A stretch of 64,000 nucleotides of DNA from Acinetobacter proteolyticus (GCF_000367945.1 NZ_KB849179.1:3391470-3455469), one strand, 5' to 3'. Shown: positions 19,201-27,714, counted from the first letter of the stretch. Notes: generated from the letters alone by a model not told the origin. Translations and numbers: made by a program.

Positions 19201-20774
19201 CAGTGCCGGGTGTCACGCTGATTTCTCCGCCACCGCACCACGATATTTATTCGATTGAAGATTTATCGCAATTGATTTTCGACTTAAAACAAGTCAACCC
19301 ACAAGCGATGGTTTCAGTAAAACTGGTGTCTGAGCCGGGTGTTGGTACCATTGCTGCGGGTGTGGCAAAAGCCTATGCCGATTTCATTACCATTTCAGGT
19401 TATGACGGTGGTACGGCTGCATCACCATTATCATCGATTCACCATGCGGGTTCACCATGGGAGTTAGGTCTTAGCGAAGCGCATCAAGCGCTACGTGTGA
19501 ATGACTTACGTGGCAAGGTGCGTGTACAAACCGATGGTGGTTTGAAAACCGGCCTAGATGTGATCAAAGCTGCGATTTTAGGTGCTGAAAGCTTTGGTTT
19601 CGGTTCAACACCGATGATTGCTTTAGGCTGTAAATACCTGCGTATTTGTCACTTAAACAACTGTGCGACGGGTGTTGCAACGCAACAAGATCATTTACGT
19701 CAAGAGCATTATATTGGCGAGCCACAAATGCTAATCAACTTCTTCAAGTTTATTGCAGAAGAAACCCGTGAATGGTTAGCCGCATTGGGTGTTGCATCAC
19801 TGAAAGATTTGATTGGTCGTGTGGATTTACTCGAAGTTTTACCGGGTGAAACAGAGAAACATGCGCATCTTGATCTCAGTGCGTTATTGACGTCGCATCC
19901 TTCTGCTGAAGGTAAGGCACAATATTGCCAAGTTCAAGGTAATGCGCCATTTGATAAAGGTGTCTTGGCTGAAAAAATGGTGGCAGAGATGTTACCAGCA
20001 ATTGAAGCGGGTTCAGGTGGTTCATTCAACTTCACTGTGGGTAACTGTGACCGCTCGATTGGTGCACGTATCTCTGGTGAGATTGCGCGTCGCTATGGCA
20101 ACTTGGGTATGGAAGGCAGCCCAGTGGTGATGAACCTTGTCGGTACGGCTGGTCAGTCACTTGGTGTCTGGAATGCGGGTGGTTTGCATATCAAACTGGA
20201 AGGTGATGCCAACGACTATGTCGGTAAAGGGATGGCGGGCGGTCGCGTATCGATCTTCCCACCAAAAGGCTCACCATTCCAAACCCAAAACACAGCAATC
20301 ATTGGTAACACCTGTTTATATGGTGCAACGGGTGGTAAAGTCTTTGCTGCTGGTACTGCAGGCGAGCGTTTCGCAGTTCGTAACTCAGGTGCATTTGCGG
20401 TGATTGAAGGTGCTGGCGACCACTGTTGTGAATATATGACAGGTGGTGTGGTGACGGTATTGGGTAAAGTCGGTCATAACTTCGGTGCAGGGATGACAGG
20501 TGGTTTCGCCTATGTTCTCGACCTTGATAATGACTTTGTAGATTATTACAACCATGAACTGATTGATCTGAATCGTATTTCTACTGAGGCGATGGAAGAT
20601 CATAAAGAGAATTTATTACGTATTCTGGATGAGCATATCCAAGAGACAGGTAGTGCTTGGGCCTACAAAATCCGTAATGAGTTCGACTTCTATAGTCGTA
20701 AGTTCTGGCTTGTAAAACCGAAAGCTGCTAATTTGCAAACGCTTTTAAAAACAACCCAAGCTGATCCACAATAA
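16290..20774 (+). CDS. gltB: Glutamate synthase (NADPH) large subunit GltB
   Basis: Converts glutamine plus 2-oxoglutarate to two glutamates together with GltD. ATG at 16290 is chosen because AAAGAAGGG ends 6 bases before it; frames from 16251 or 16269 are also open. From this start the class-II amidotransferase nucleophile is Cys25 (DNCGFGLI), with a 24-residue propeptide to be cleaved. Then come the FMN domain (GGRSNSGEGGEDPARYG, VKLVSEPGVGTIAAGVAKA, SGYDGGTAASPLSSI), the 3Fe-4S cysteines around CKYLRICHLNNCATGVATQ, and the C-terminal GXGXG beta-helix (NRSIGARISGEIAR-like repeats of G). 1494 residues, normal for bacterial GltB. Confidence 0.97.
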   Translation: MHMPSPNTVAPAQGLYQPDEFKDNCGFGLIAHMKGDSSHHLVETAIHSLSCMTHRGGIAADGKTGDGCGLLLAMPKQFFREEAQKLGSNLTEIFAAGTVFLNIDPALAQNAKNILNKEIAAEGLTVAAWRVVPTNNDALGEIALQSLPAFEQILVNCPMGLTEVEFNRKLFLARRRAEQQLQNDPLFYVTTLATTVISYKGLMMPAAIADFYTDLADARLTSHIVVFHQRFSTNTLPRWPLAQPFRYLAHNGEINTITANRNWALARTPKFENPLLPGLTELNPIVNRTGSDSSSLDNMLEILVGGGMDLFRALRMLVPPAWQNVETLDADLRAFYEFNSKHMEAWDGPAGLVIQDGRHAICMLDRNGLRPARWVITKNDYITLASEIGVWGYEPEDVVSKGRVGPGQILVIDTLTGKVLDTKDVSNHLKNMRPYREWLRDHAIRLQANPQLEEQLLDQGLTGDALKAAQKMFMVTFEERDQLLRPIAESGQEAVGSMGDDTPMAVLSRQVRHVSDYFRQQFAQVTNPPIDPLRESIVMSLETCLGREQNVFEQGPEHADRIIISSPVLSNSKMQQLRDVEKEREGYGVVDIDLNYAEAEGLQAAIARICEEAAQAVRDGKTLIVLTDKNLCEGFLPANSALATGAVHHHLIKTGLRTDANILVETGFARDPHQFAVLLGFGATAVYPYLAYDVINDLVAKGELLGDPIHAQANFRKGIEKGLLKVLSKMGISTVASYRGGQLFEAVGLSSEVVDKCFLGVPSRIQGATFADLENDQKKLATTAWQNRKPIDQGGLLKFVFGKEYHAFNPDVINSLHKAVRSGQYQDFKEYAELVNNRPVATIRDLFKLKTTNSIAIDQVETIEEILPRFDSAGMSLGALSPEAHEAIAIAMNTIGGRSNSGEGGEDPARYGTIRNSKIKQIASGRFGVTPAYLTSAEVLQIKVAQGAKPGEGGQLPGGKVNGLIARLRYSVPGVTLISPPPHHDIYSIEDLSQLIFDLKQVNPQAMVSVKLVSEPGVGTIAAGVAKAYADFITISGYDGGTAASPLSSIHHAGSPWELGLSEAHQALRVNDLRGKVRVQTDGGLKTGLDVIKAAILGAESFGFGSTPMIALGCKYLRICHLNNCATGVATQQDHLRQEHYIGEPQMLINFFKFIAEETREWLAALGVASLKDLIGRVDLLEVLPGETEKHAHLDLSALLTSHPSAEGKAQYCQVQGNAPFDKGVLAEKMVAEMLPAIEAGSGGSFNFTVGNCDRSIGARISGEIARRYGNLGMEGSPVVMNLVGTAGQSLGVWNAGGLHIKLEGDANDYVGKGMAGGRVSIFPPKGSPFQTQNTAIIGNTCLYGATGGKVFAAGTAGERFAVRNSGAFAVIEGAGDHCCEYMTGGVVTVLGKVGHNFGAGMTGGFAYVLDLDNDFVDYYNHELIDLNRISTEAMEDHKENLLRILDEHIQETGSAWAYKIRNEFDFYSRKFWLVKPKAANLQTLLKTTQADPQ

Positions 20775-20845
20775 TTCCACGACTGCAAAGACATAGGCAG
20801 GTGCAGCGGTGAAGGACATCACTGCGCCTACCCACGGAGAGAGAC

Positions 20846-22267
20846 ATGGCAGAGCGCCTTAATAATGACTTTCAATTTCTGGATGTAGCACGCCAAGATC
20901 CAGAGAAAAAAGATATTACTGTCCGCAAGGCAGAGTTTGTGGAAATTTATAAACCTTTTACCGCGGAAGTGGCTGCTAATCAGACCCACCGTTGTTTAGG
21001 CTGTGGTAACCCATATTGTGAATGGAAATGTCCAGTCCATAACTACATTCCAAACTGGTTAAAGCTGATTGCAGAAGGTCAGATTTTCCAAGCGGCTGAA
21101 CTGTGCCATCAAACCAATACCTTGCCAGAAGTTTGTGGCCGTGTTTGCCCACAAGACCGTCTTTGTGAAGGTGCATGTACCTTAAATGATGGTTTTGGTG
21201 CAGTCACGATTGGTAATGCAGAAAAATATATCAATGATACCGCGTTTGCTTTGGGCTGGCGTCCAGATATGTCAGGTGTCAAATGGACCAATAAGAAAGT
21301 AGCCATCATTGGTGCAGGTCCTGCAGGTTTAGGCTGTGCGGATATTTTGGCACGTGGTGGGGTTAAACCAGTTGTATTTGACAAGCGTCCTGAAATTGGT
21401 GGTCTACTGACTTTTGGTATTCCAGAATTTAAAATGGAAAAAGACGTCATGAAACGTCGCCGTGAGATTTTCACGGGGATGGGCATTGAATTCCGTTTAA
21501 ATACTGAAATTGGTGTGGATGTGACCATTGAGCAATTGCTTGCGGAATACGATGCCGTGTTTATGGGCATGGGCACTTATACCTATATGAAAGGTGGTTT
21601 CCCTGGTGAAGATCTTGACGGTGTTTACGATGCCTTAGATTTCTTAATTGCCAATGTGAACCGTTGCCAAGGTTGGGAAAAAGATCCAAGCGAATACATC
21701 AGTGTCGATGGTAAAAAGGTGATCGTTCTAGGTGGTGGTGATACTGCGATGGACTGTAACCGTACTTCATTACGTCAAGGTGCGCATGATGTGACCTGTG
21801 CTTATCGCCGTGATGAAAGCAATATGCCAGGTTCTGCACGTGAAGTGAAGAATGCCTATGAAGAGGGTGTAAAATTCCTGTTCAACCGTCAGCCAATCGA
21901 GATTGTGGGCGAGAATGGCAAAGTGACTGGCGTTAAGGTGGTCACTACACAAATGGGTGAAGCAGACAGCCGTGGTCGTCGTAGTCCTGAACCGATTCCG
22001 AGTTCTGAAGAAATTCTACCAGCGGATGCCGTATTATTGGCATTTGGTTTCCGTCCAAGTCCAGCAGACTGGTTCGGTGGTGCGAATGTGAGTTTAGATG
22101 GTTCAGGTCGTGTGGTTGCGGCAGAACAGCAAGAATTCAAATTCCAAACTTCGAATCCAAAAATCTTCGCAGGTGGAGATATGGTTCGTGGTTCTGACTT
22201 GGTGGTTACCGCGATCTGGGAAGGCCGTCAAGCTGCTGAAGGTATCTTGGATTATCTTGGTGTATAA
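20846..22267 (+). CDS. gltD: Glutamate synthase small subunit GltD
   Basis: Feeds NADPH electrons through FAD and two 4Fe-4S clusters to GltB. The N-terminal cluster-binding region shows Cys50, Cys53, Cys58 and Cys62 (CLGCGNPYCEWKCP) and a second set in VCGRVCPQDRLCEGAC. FAD-binding VAIIGAGPAGLGCA and NADPH-binding VIVLGGGDTAMDC follow, with the final FAD contact FAGGDMVRGSDLVVTA. A GGAGAGAG ribosome binding site precedes the ATG. It lies 71 bases after gltB; the gap contains an imperfect inverted repeat. Confidence 0.97.
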   Translation: MAERLNNDFQFLDVARQDPEKKDITVRKAEFVEIYKPFTAEVAANQTHRCLGCGNPYCEWKCPVHNYIPNWLKLIAEGQIFQAAELCHQTNTLPEVCGRVCPQDRLCEGACTLNDGFGAVTIGNAEKYINDTAFALGWRPDMSGVKWTNKKVAIIGAGPAGLGCADILARGGVKPVVFDKRPEIGGLLTFGIPEFKMEKDVMKRRREIFTGMGIEFRLNTEIGVDVTIEQLLAEYDAVFMGMGTYTYMKGGFPGEDLDGVYDALDFLIANVNRCQGWEKDPSEYISVDGKKVIVLGGGDTAMDCNRTSLRQGAHDVTCAYRRDESNMPGSAREVKNAYEEGVKFLFNRQPIEIVGENGKVTGVKVVTTQMGEADSRGRRSPEPIPSSEEILPADAVLLAFGFRPSPADWFGGANVSLDGSGRVVAAEQQEFKFQTSNPKIFAGGDMVRGSDLVVTAIWEGRQAAEGILDYLGV

Positions 22268-22293
22268 ACCTATTCGACATATTTAAGTTGTTC

Positions 22294-22324
22294 AAAAGCC
22301 CAAGCCTCGTGCTTGGGCTTTTTT
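22294..22324 (+). terminator. Terminator after gltD
   Basis: Twelve-base arms AAAAGCCCAAGC (22294-22305) and GCTTGGGCTTTT (22311-22322) with a 5-base loop run into a T-tract. A canonical intrinsic terminator for gltBD. Confidence 0.9.
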
Positions 22325-22410
22325 ACATGGTCTTAATCTGTGCTGCTTAGTTTGTTGGTTAAAATAAATAAAAACTTTAACAAGTGTTTAATAAATTGCT
22401 ATGCTATTAA

Positions 22411-22425
22411 TGATAATAATTCTCA
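22411..22425 (+). promoter_or_regulatory. Fur-box-like operator upstream of the MFS gene
   Basis: TGATAATAATTCTCA matches the 7-1-7 Fur consensus TGATAATnATTATCA at all defined positions but one. It lies 30 bases before the chosen start codon, where it would overlap a promoter (TATGCT/TATTAA at about 22400-22410 as a -10 candidate). Ferric-uptake-regulator control is inferred from the match. Confidence 0.65.
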
Positions 22426-22454
22426 TTTTTGATTTTTACTGAGTGGATAAAATA

Positions 22455-23864
22455 ATGACATCGAAACTCAATGATCGGCTGTTAATTGCGGCACTATATA
22501 CCAGTACCTTTCTCTGCTTGGTGGATTTGAGCAGTGTCAATCTAGCTTTAACTGCAATTCAGACACAGTTCAATAGTCATCTCGCCGATTTACAGTGGGT
22601 GATTGATAGCTATGCGTTGAGTATGTCGAGTTTGATGTTGGCAGTGGGGGCTTTAAGCCAATGGTTGGGGCGTAAACGCTTGTGGTTGGTCGGTGTCGGG
22701 ATCTTTATTTTAGGCTCTGTGATTTGTGCCGCAGCACCGGATTTTGGCATCTTGATTATTGGGCGAGTGATTCAGGGCATCGCAGGTGCGATGCTGATTC
22801 CATTGACTTTGGCGATCATCGTACATCATTTTACCCAAGCCAATCGCAAAGCACGGGAAATTGGCAACTGGAGTTCATTCAGTGCCTTTGCCTTGATTGT
22901 TGGGCCCTTGATGGGAGGCCTCATGGTGCATTATTTAGGCTGGCAGAGTATTTTCTGGTTGAATCTCCCTGTTGGATTATTGGCCTTATTTTTGGGCTGG
23001 AAAGGTATTGCCGTCGATCAATATCAGCAAAAAATCAGTTTTGATTATTTGGGGCTGATCTATAGCGTGATTGCGATTGCCACCTTGACCTATAGTATTA
23101 TCATGGTTCAGCAAGCGCATATAGGGTATTTGATTGTTTTTAGTTTCTTGCTTTCGGTGGTGTTTGCACTGATTTTTATTCGACATCAAAAACACGCTTT
23201 GCATCCGCTGATTCCACGTCATTTATTCCATAACCGCATTTTTTTACGTTTTAATCTGATCTCTTTTCTATTGGGGTTTGCAGGCTATAGTTCCTTATTT
23301 GTCTTTGCCTTGTTTTATCAGGAACAGGTTCATTTAAGTGCTGCCCAAGCGGGTTGGTTGATCGCCCCGCAATTTCTGATGCAGGCGCTGGTTTCTATTT
23401 GCTTTGGTCGTTTACAGCAAAGTTATGGTGCATTGCCCTTACTCAGAATAGGGTTATTCATTTCTGGAATCGCCTTGATCGCAATGATCAGTTTCCAGAG
23501 TAATTCTTCTTATCTGTTGTTTATGGGTTTAAGTGGCCTGATGGGAGCGGGCATTGGATTGATTGTACCCAGTTCCAGTACTTTGAGCTTGCATGCGGTA
23601 TCGCAGGCCGATGCCAGTTTTGCTGCGGCAATTTTAAATATGCTCAGACAGCTTGGGCTGACTTTTGGCATTGCGGTATTGGGCACACTAACTGCGTTTA
23701 TGATCAAATGGGCGGTGACAGGCTTGCATTATTCTATGGCTCAAGCCCAATTATTGGCCTTTCATAGTGTGGTTGCGATTATGGGCGGACTGTTTCTTGT
23801 AGCCATGTTGAGCCTGAGAAAAATTAAACCAGAAGAATGTGTCGCACCAATTTCATCGGCCTAG
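22455..23864 (+). CDS. DHA2-type (EmrB/QacA-like) MFS efflux transporter
   Basis: Inner-membrane proton-driven exporter with about 14 hydrophobic segments. Motif A appears as GALSQWLGRKRLWLVG after helix 2, the first helix region has LVDLSSVNLALTAIQ (motif D1-like), and a motif C-like LIVGPLMGG follows in helix 5. The ATG at 22455 is preferred; the frame is open from a GTG at 22443. It is monocistronic and stands behind a good Fur-box-like site, so the substrate may relate to iron, for example siderophore export, but nothing in the sequence shows the substrate. Confidence 0.85.
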   Translation: MTSKLNDRLLIAALYTSTFLCLVDLSSVNLALTAIQTQFNSHLADLQWVIDSYALSMSSLMLAVGALSQWLGRKRLWLVGVGIFILGSVICAAAPDFGILIIGRVIQGIAGAMLIPLTLAIIVHHFTQANRKAREIGNWSSFSAFALIVGPLMGGLMVHYLGWQSIFWLNLPVGLLALFLGWKGIAVDQYQQKISFDYLGLIYSVIAIATLTYSIIMVQQAHIGYLIVFSFLLSVVFALIFIRHQKHALHPLIPRHLFHNRIFLRFNLISFLLGFAGYSSLFVFALFYQEQVHLSAAQAGWLIAPQFLMQALVSICFGRLQQSYGALPLLRIGLFISGIALIAMISFQSNSSYLLFMGLSGLMGAGIGLIVPSSSTLSLHAVSQADASFAAAILNMLRQLGLTFGIAVLGTLTAFMIKWAVTGLHYSMAQAQLLAFHSVVAIMGGLFLVAMLSLRKIKPEECVAPISSA

Positions 23865-23960
23865 ACCAGTCATCATTTTGGTAGTTTTGGCAAACTTTAT
23901 AAGCTTTTTGGCCCTGTCTTTGCCATTTTTCCAGCGTAATACTCGAACTCAGTCTAGGAA

Positions 23961-24869
23961 ATGCTGCAGGCAATTGAGATGGCTCTTGCGAATGTGAAGG
24001 TCGAGAAAACTTATTTAAACCGCCCCAAAGCCTTGGGAATTACAGTACGACGTTTGCAATTTAATCCGAACAAAATCAAACGTCATTATTTTGCCAATTC
24101 TCCAGTAATGTCACATTTACTCACGGCACTGTCTTCAACTTTCCCGATTGGAGAGCAGTATTTTGTCAATAGTGTGCGTAATGTCCGAGATAAAGTGCAA
24201 GATCCACAATTACAGGCGCAGATTGCGGCCTTTATTGGGCAAGAGGCGATGCATTCCAAAGCGCATACTGAGTTTAATGATGCATGGCGACGTGAGGATT
24301 ATAATCTCGATCGGTTTCAGGCATGGTTGGCGAAACGGGATGATATGCTGCGAAATATCCACCCGAAACTACAATTGGCTTTGACCTGTGCCTTTGAGCA
24401 TTTTACCGCAATGTTAGGGGGGTATATTCTTAAACATCCTGAAATCCTCAGTACTTTAGATGAGGATGCGATGAAGTTGTGGGTCTGGCATGCGATTGAA
24501 GAAATTGAACATCGTTCGGTGGCCTTTGATGTTTATCAAGAAGTCTATGGTGATGATCGTATTCGTCGTTTACTAATGCGCAGTGTGACCACAGGCTTTG
24601 CCAGCCTAACTTTTTATGCCACTACACGTTTAATCTGGCAAGATAAGTGGAAAAGTTTACCGAAACTCGGTGGCAATCTATTTGGTATGTACTTGCTCGG
24701 AAAAATGTTATTGCAGCTTATTCCGGAATATTTATCCTATTATCAAGCTGATTTTCATCCTGCCAAACATGACTACACCAGCTTGGTCAATTACTGGAAA
24801 GCACGTATGGCTGATGAATATGGGATGGCAAGTTTTCAAGAACAAACAGCATCTAAAATCTATAGTTAA
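23961..24869 (+). CDS. Predicted metal-dependent hydrolase (PF10118-type)
   Basis: Resembles the family annotated as predicted metal-dependent hydrolase, common in Acinetobacter. The 302-residue all-helical protein has a ferritin-like diiron ligand pattern: EAMHSKAH, then AFEHFT, then EEIEHRS, i.e. two ExxH motifs with intervening Glu/His. Membrane-like stretches are weak (about 200-250). Substrate and reaction are unknown to me. The start may be the ATG at 23961 or at 23979; neither has a strong ribosome binding site. Confidence 0.65.
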   Translation: MLQAIEMALANVKVEKTYLNRPKALGITVRRLQFNPNKIKRHYFANSPVMSHLLTALSSTFPIGEQYFVNSVRNVRDKVQDPQLQAQIAAFIGQEAMHSKAHTEFNDAWRREDYNLDRFQAWLAKRDDMLRNIHPKLQLALTCAFEHFTAMLGGYILKHPEILSTLDEDAMKLWVWHAIEEIEHRSVAFDVYQEVYGDDRIRRLLMRSVTTGFASLTFYATTRLIWQDKWKSLPKLGGNLFGMYLLGKMLLQLIPEYLSYYQADFHPAKHDYTSLVNYWKARMADEYGMASFQEQTASKIYS

Positions 24870-24903
24870 TTCCAATTCAAATCACAAAGTTTGTGCTTAG
24901 CGC

Positions 24904-24940
24904 GGCATTACTTCAAGCTTGCTTGGGTAATGCCTTTTTT
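24904..24940 (+). terminator. Terminator after the metal hydrolase gene
   Basis: Outer arms GGCATTAC and GTAATGCC (24904-24911, 24927-24934) plus an inner CAAGC/GCTTG stem precede six T residues. Confidence 0.85.
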
Positions 24941-25048
24941 ATTTAAATATCAATAAATCAACTTTAATAAATGTTACACAGCTGACAAAAAATCCCATTA
25001 CAATGAATTATCGCAAAAATATAAAGAAAAATTTGAGGATAAATTTTT

Positions 25049-25639
25049 ATGAAAATCATCAAACAAACGGCATTGGCAACCGTATTGGCAAGCACCTTGT
25101 TATTTACGGGTTGTGGTTATAATACCTTGCAAGTTAAAGATGAAGCGGTGAATGCATCTTGGTCTGAAGTGCAGAACCAATATCAACGCCGTGCCGATCT
25201 GGTGCCGAATTTAGTCAATGTGGTGAAAGGCTATGCCAAACATGAAGAACAGGTGCTGACTGAGGTGACTCAGGCACGTTCGAATGTAGCAGGTCTGAAA
25301 GTCGATAAAGAAGTGCTGGAAGATCCCGCATTATTTGAGAAATACCAACAAGCGCAAAGCCAGTTGACAGGTGCGTTATCGCGCTTGATTGCGGTGTCAG
25401 AAAACTATCCTGACTTGAAAGCCAATGAGCAGTTCCGTGATTTACAGGCACAACTTGAAGGTACTGAAAACCGTATCGCGGTTGCGCGTAACCGCTATAT
25501 CACCACGGTTCAAGACTATAACGCTTATGTACGTCAATTCCCGCAAGTGATGACGGCTAAAGTGATTGGCATGAAAACCAAAGAAAACTTCAAGGCGGAA
25601 CAAGCTGCACAGCAAGCACCGACAGTTTCATTTAATTAA
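25049..25639 (+). CDS. lemA: LemA family lipoprotein
   Basis: The 196-residue protein begins with a signal peptide and lipobox FTGC (Cys22), followed by the LemA domain NASWSEVQNQYQRRADLVPNLVNVVKGYA with long helices. LemA proteins are envelope proteins whose biochemical role is not settled. It heads a likely three-gene unit with two TPM-domain proteins (gap 36 bases, then a 7-base overlap), a pairing found widely in bacteria. Confidence 0.92.
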   Translation: MKIIKQTALATVLASTLLFTGCGYNTLQVKDEAVNASWSEVQNQYQRRADLVPNLVNVVKGYAKHEEQVLTEVTQARSNVAGLKVDKEVLEDPALFEKYQQAQSQLTGALSRLIAVSENYPDLKANEQFRDLQAQLEGTENRIAVARNRYITTVQDYNAYVRQFPQVMTAKVIGMKTKENFKAEQAAQQAPTVSFN

Positions 25640-25675
25640 TCTGTGAAATTGTTCTGAACTGTGAGGAGTTGCCGT

Positions 25676-26743
25676 ATGTTGAACCTGTTTAAGCAGAACT
25701 TAAAGCAGCGAATTTTACCTGTTTTAAGCATCGTTTTTGCGACACTGCTTTTCCAGCATACGGTTTGGGCTGAAGTCGCGACCACAACCGATCAAAGCGA
25801 TGTGATTGTTGCGGGTAAGATTATTCAACAACAGCAAAAAGCAAATACCTCATCTACAACGCCTCAGCAGCCAGAAACACCAGCTTTACCGCAAGTGGCC
25901 AATGATATGGCCGAAGGTGAATCGATTCGTGGTTTGCCGACTTTAAATCAACCTGTGATTGATCAGGCCAAAGTCTTGAGTGCTGCTGAGATGCAGCAGC
26001 TCAACCAGAAGATTTTGAGTCTATATCAGCAAGGCAAAGCCCAAATCGGGGTGATTATTGTACCGACCACTGGGCAGGAAGCCATTTTTGATTTTGCCTT
26101 GCGTGCAGGTGAGAAATGGCAATTAGGCTCAGCCAAACGCGATAATGGTTTATTGATGGCAATTGCAGTCAATGATCGTAATATCCAAATCTTGACCGGT
26201 TATGGTCTGGAAGGCGTATTGCCTGATGTGGTACTGAGTCGAATTATCCGCAATCAAATCACCCCTTACTTTAAACAGGGGCAATATGCTCAAGGGATTG
26301 CAGCAGGTTTGGATGAAATTAGCCGTATCGTCAATTTAGACCCTGAAATTGCGCAGCAAGCCGCACAAGAGTTGAAAGATCGACATGAACAAGCAATCCA
26401 AGCACAGCAGGCTAAAGACAATACGTTGACTATGGCACTGTTTATCTTGATTGCGGGTGTGGTTGGTTCGTTTATTGTCGGTAATCGTTTGAGTGCTTCC
26501 ACCGCTGCCGTGGCTGCAACCGTTGCTGGTCTAGTCAACGGTGCAGGTCTAGTGATGAGCTTATTGCTCGGTGTCGGAATCTTCTTTTTACTGATTACCT
26601 CATTGGCACAACTGATTTTTCAAGCCTTCCTATCTGGTGGTGGTCGTGGCGGCGGAGGTGGAGGATTCGGTGGTGGCAGCGGCGGTGGTTATAGTGGCGG
26701 TGGCGGCAGCTTTGGCGGGGGAGGAGCATCAGGCTCATGGTAA
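25676..26743 (+). CDS. TPM-domain membrane protein with glycine-rich tail (YgcG-like)
   Basis: 355 residues from the ATG at 25676, preceded by GAGGAG with 7-base spacing. A signal peptide (to about residue 34, ending VWA) precedes a linker and a TPM/phosphatase-like domain (INQAKVLSAAEMQQLNQKI-type start, LLMAIAVNDRNIQILTGYGLEGVLPD). Two membrane segments follow near 245-315, then a Gly/Ser-rich tail. TPM domains occur in photosystem repair and envelope proteins; the molecular role here is not known. It overlaps the next gene by 7 bases. Confidence 0.85.
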   Translation: MLNLFKQNLKQRILPVLSIVFATLLFQHTVWAEVATTTDQSDVIVAGKIIQQQQKANTSSTTPQQPETPALPQVANDMAEGESIRGLPTLNQPVIDQAKVLSAAEMQQLNQKILSLYQQGKAQIGVIIVPTTGQEAIFDFALRAGEKWQLGSAKRDNGLLMAIAVNDRNIQILTGYGLEGVLPDVVLSRIIRNQITPYFKQGQYAQGIAAGLDEISRIVNLDPEIAQQAAQELKDRHEQAIQAQQAKDNTLTMALFILIAGVVGSFIVGNRLSASTAAVAATVAGLVNGAGLVMSLLLGVGIFFLLITSLAQLIFQAFLSGGGRGGGGGGFGGGSGGGYSGGGGSFGGGGASGSW

Positions 26744-27297
26744 GCAAGACAGATACAACACAGATTATTACCCAACCTAAATTGGATGATCAGGTGCAAC
26801 CGAGTTTAAAGCGCTGGTTTAAGCACTTTCTCTACGTCTCCTCCGCACATCGTTATTTTAGTAAGCAAGATCGAGCCGAGATAGCCAAAGCGGTCCAGCA
26901 GGCAGAAAAGGATCATGTGGGGGAGATTCAGGTGGTGATCGAAGGACATATCCCCTGTTCGCAAGCCTACCATCAAAATACCCGTTTACGCGCTCAACAA
27001 CTGTTTGCTGAATTGGGTGTTTGGGATACTGAACTGAATAGTGGTGTATTGCTGTATTTAAATTTGTGCGAGCGTAAAGTTGAAATTGTGATTGATCGCG
27101 GTTTAAAAAACGCCATACCGGCTGAAACTTGGAATGAAATTTGTCAAAGTATCGTGCTGCTCTTGGCTCAAAAGCAATATCTACAGGCCGTAAATAATGG
27201 TGTTGCGGAGGTTGGACTGGTCTTAGATCAGTATTATGTAAAAACAGATCTCAACGATCAAAATGAATTACCGAATGAACCAATTATCCTAAATTAA
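26737..27297 (+). CDS. Second TPM-domain protein, probably cytoplasmic
   Basis: 186 residues without a signal peptide or membrane segment. The TPM-type core includes VGEIQVVIEGHIP, ARQ-like helix RLRAQQLFAELGVWDTELNSGVLLYLNLCERKVEIVIDRG and the AETWNEICQSI helix. Translationally coupled to the preceding TPM gene by a 7-base overlap. Probably acts with it and with LemA; function unknown. Confidence 0.8.
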   Translation: MVSKTDTTQIITQPKLDDQVQPSLKRWFKHFLYVSSAHRYFSKQDRAEIAKAVQQAEKDHVGEIQVVIEGHIPCSQAYHQNTRLRAQQLFAELGVWDTELNSGVLLYLNLCERKVEIVIDRGLKNAIPAETWNEICQSIVLLLAQKQYLQAVNNGVAEVGLVLDQYYVKTDLNDQNELPNEPIILN

Positions 27298-27714
27298 AAG
27301 AGAGTTTAATTTTTCTTTAATCATTGGCACTTGAGATTTTTAAAGAAATCAATTAATGTGCAGAATGTTCTGTACATTAAATCTATTATCGGTCGATTAT
27401 GCCAAATATCTTCTGATAAGCGGTAAAAAAAATATCAATAAATTTTCTGTGAATTGGGTCGCTCAATTTACATACAAGTAGAAAATAGTCAAATTCGTTA
27501 GCGAAAAAAATGAATAATTAAGCAGTAAAGATGACGTTATTTGTCATTTTTTTTCTTAAAATGTCTGAATTGCGCTGATTTTATCCAACATGAATTTTTT
27601 TTAAGTCCCTGTTTTTTTAGGTTAAAATTAGCTAAGCTAAGGACTGGCATAAAACATGCTAATTACTAAATAGCTGAAAAAAGCTTATAAAAAAATACTC
27701 ATTGGAGAAATGTT
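27298..27714. other. Long pilin upstream region
   Basis: A 417-base AT-rich gap with no gene. It holds the sigma-54-type promoter at 27645-27660 and a small inverted repeat TTAGC/GCTAA just upstream of it (about 27629-27640). The length leaves room for enhancer binding by a PilR-type activator, but I cannot identify the activator sites with confidence. Confidence 0.5.
27645..27660 (+). promoter_or_regulatory. Sigma-54-type promoter of the major pilin gene
   Basis: TGGCATAAAACATGCT fits the RpoN consensus TGGCACRnnnnTTGCW with the invariant GG (27646-27647) and GC (27658-27659) ten bases apart; two of twelve defined positions differ. The start codon is 55 bases further on, leaving a leader of about 45 bases with GGAGA before the ATG. 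Major pilin genes of Pseudomonas-type systems are known to be driven by RpoN and PilR. Confidence 0.75.

Noticed and set aside
21109..21576. 155-residue frame opposite gltD
   Set aside because: Antisense to a well-conserved enzyme; composition is that of a reverse-frame shadow.
22682..23044. 120-residue +frame inside the MFS gene
   Set aside because: Out-of-frame with a clear 14-helix transporter; no ribosome binding site.
27326..27341. TTGGCACTTGAG as a sigma-54 site upstream of pilA
   Set aside because: The -24 half matches but there is no GC at the -12 position; the site at 27645 fits far better.
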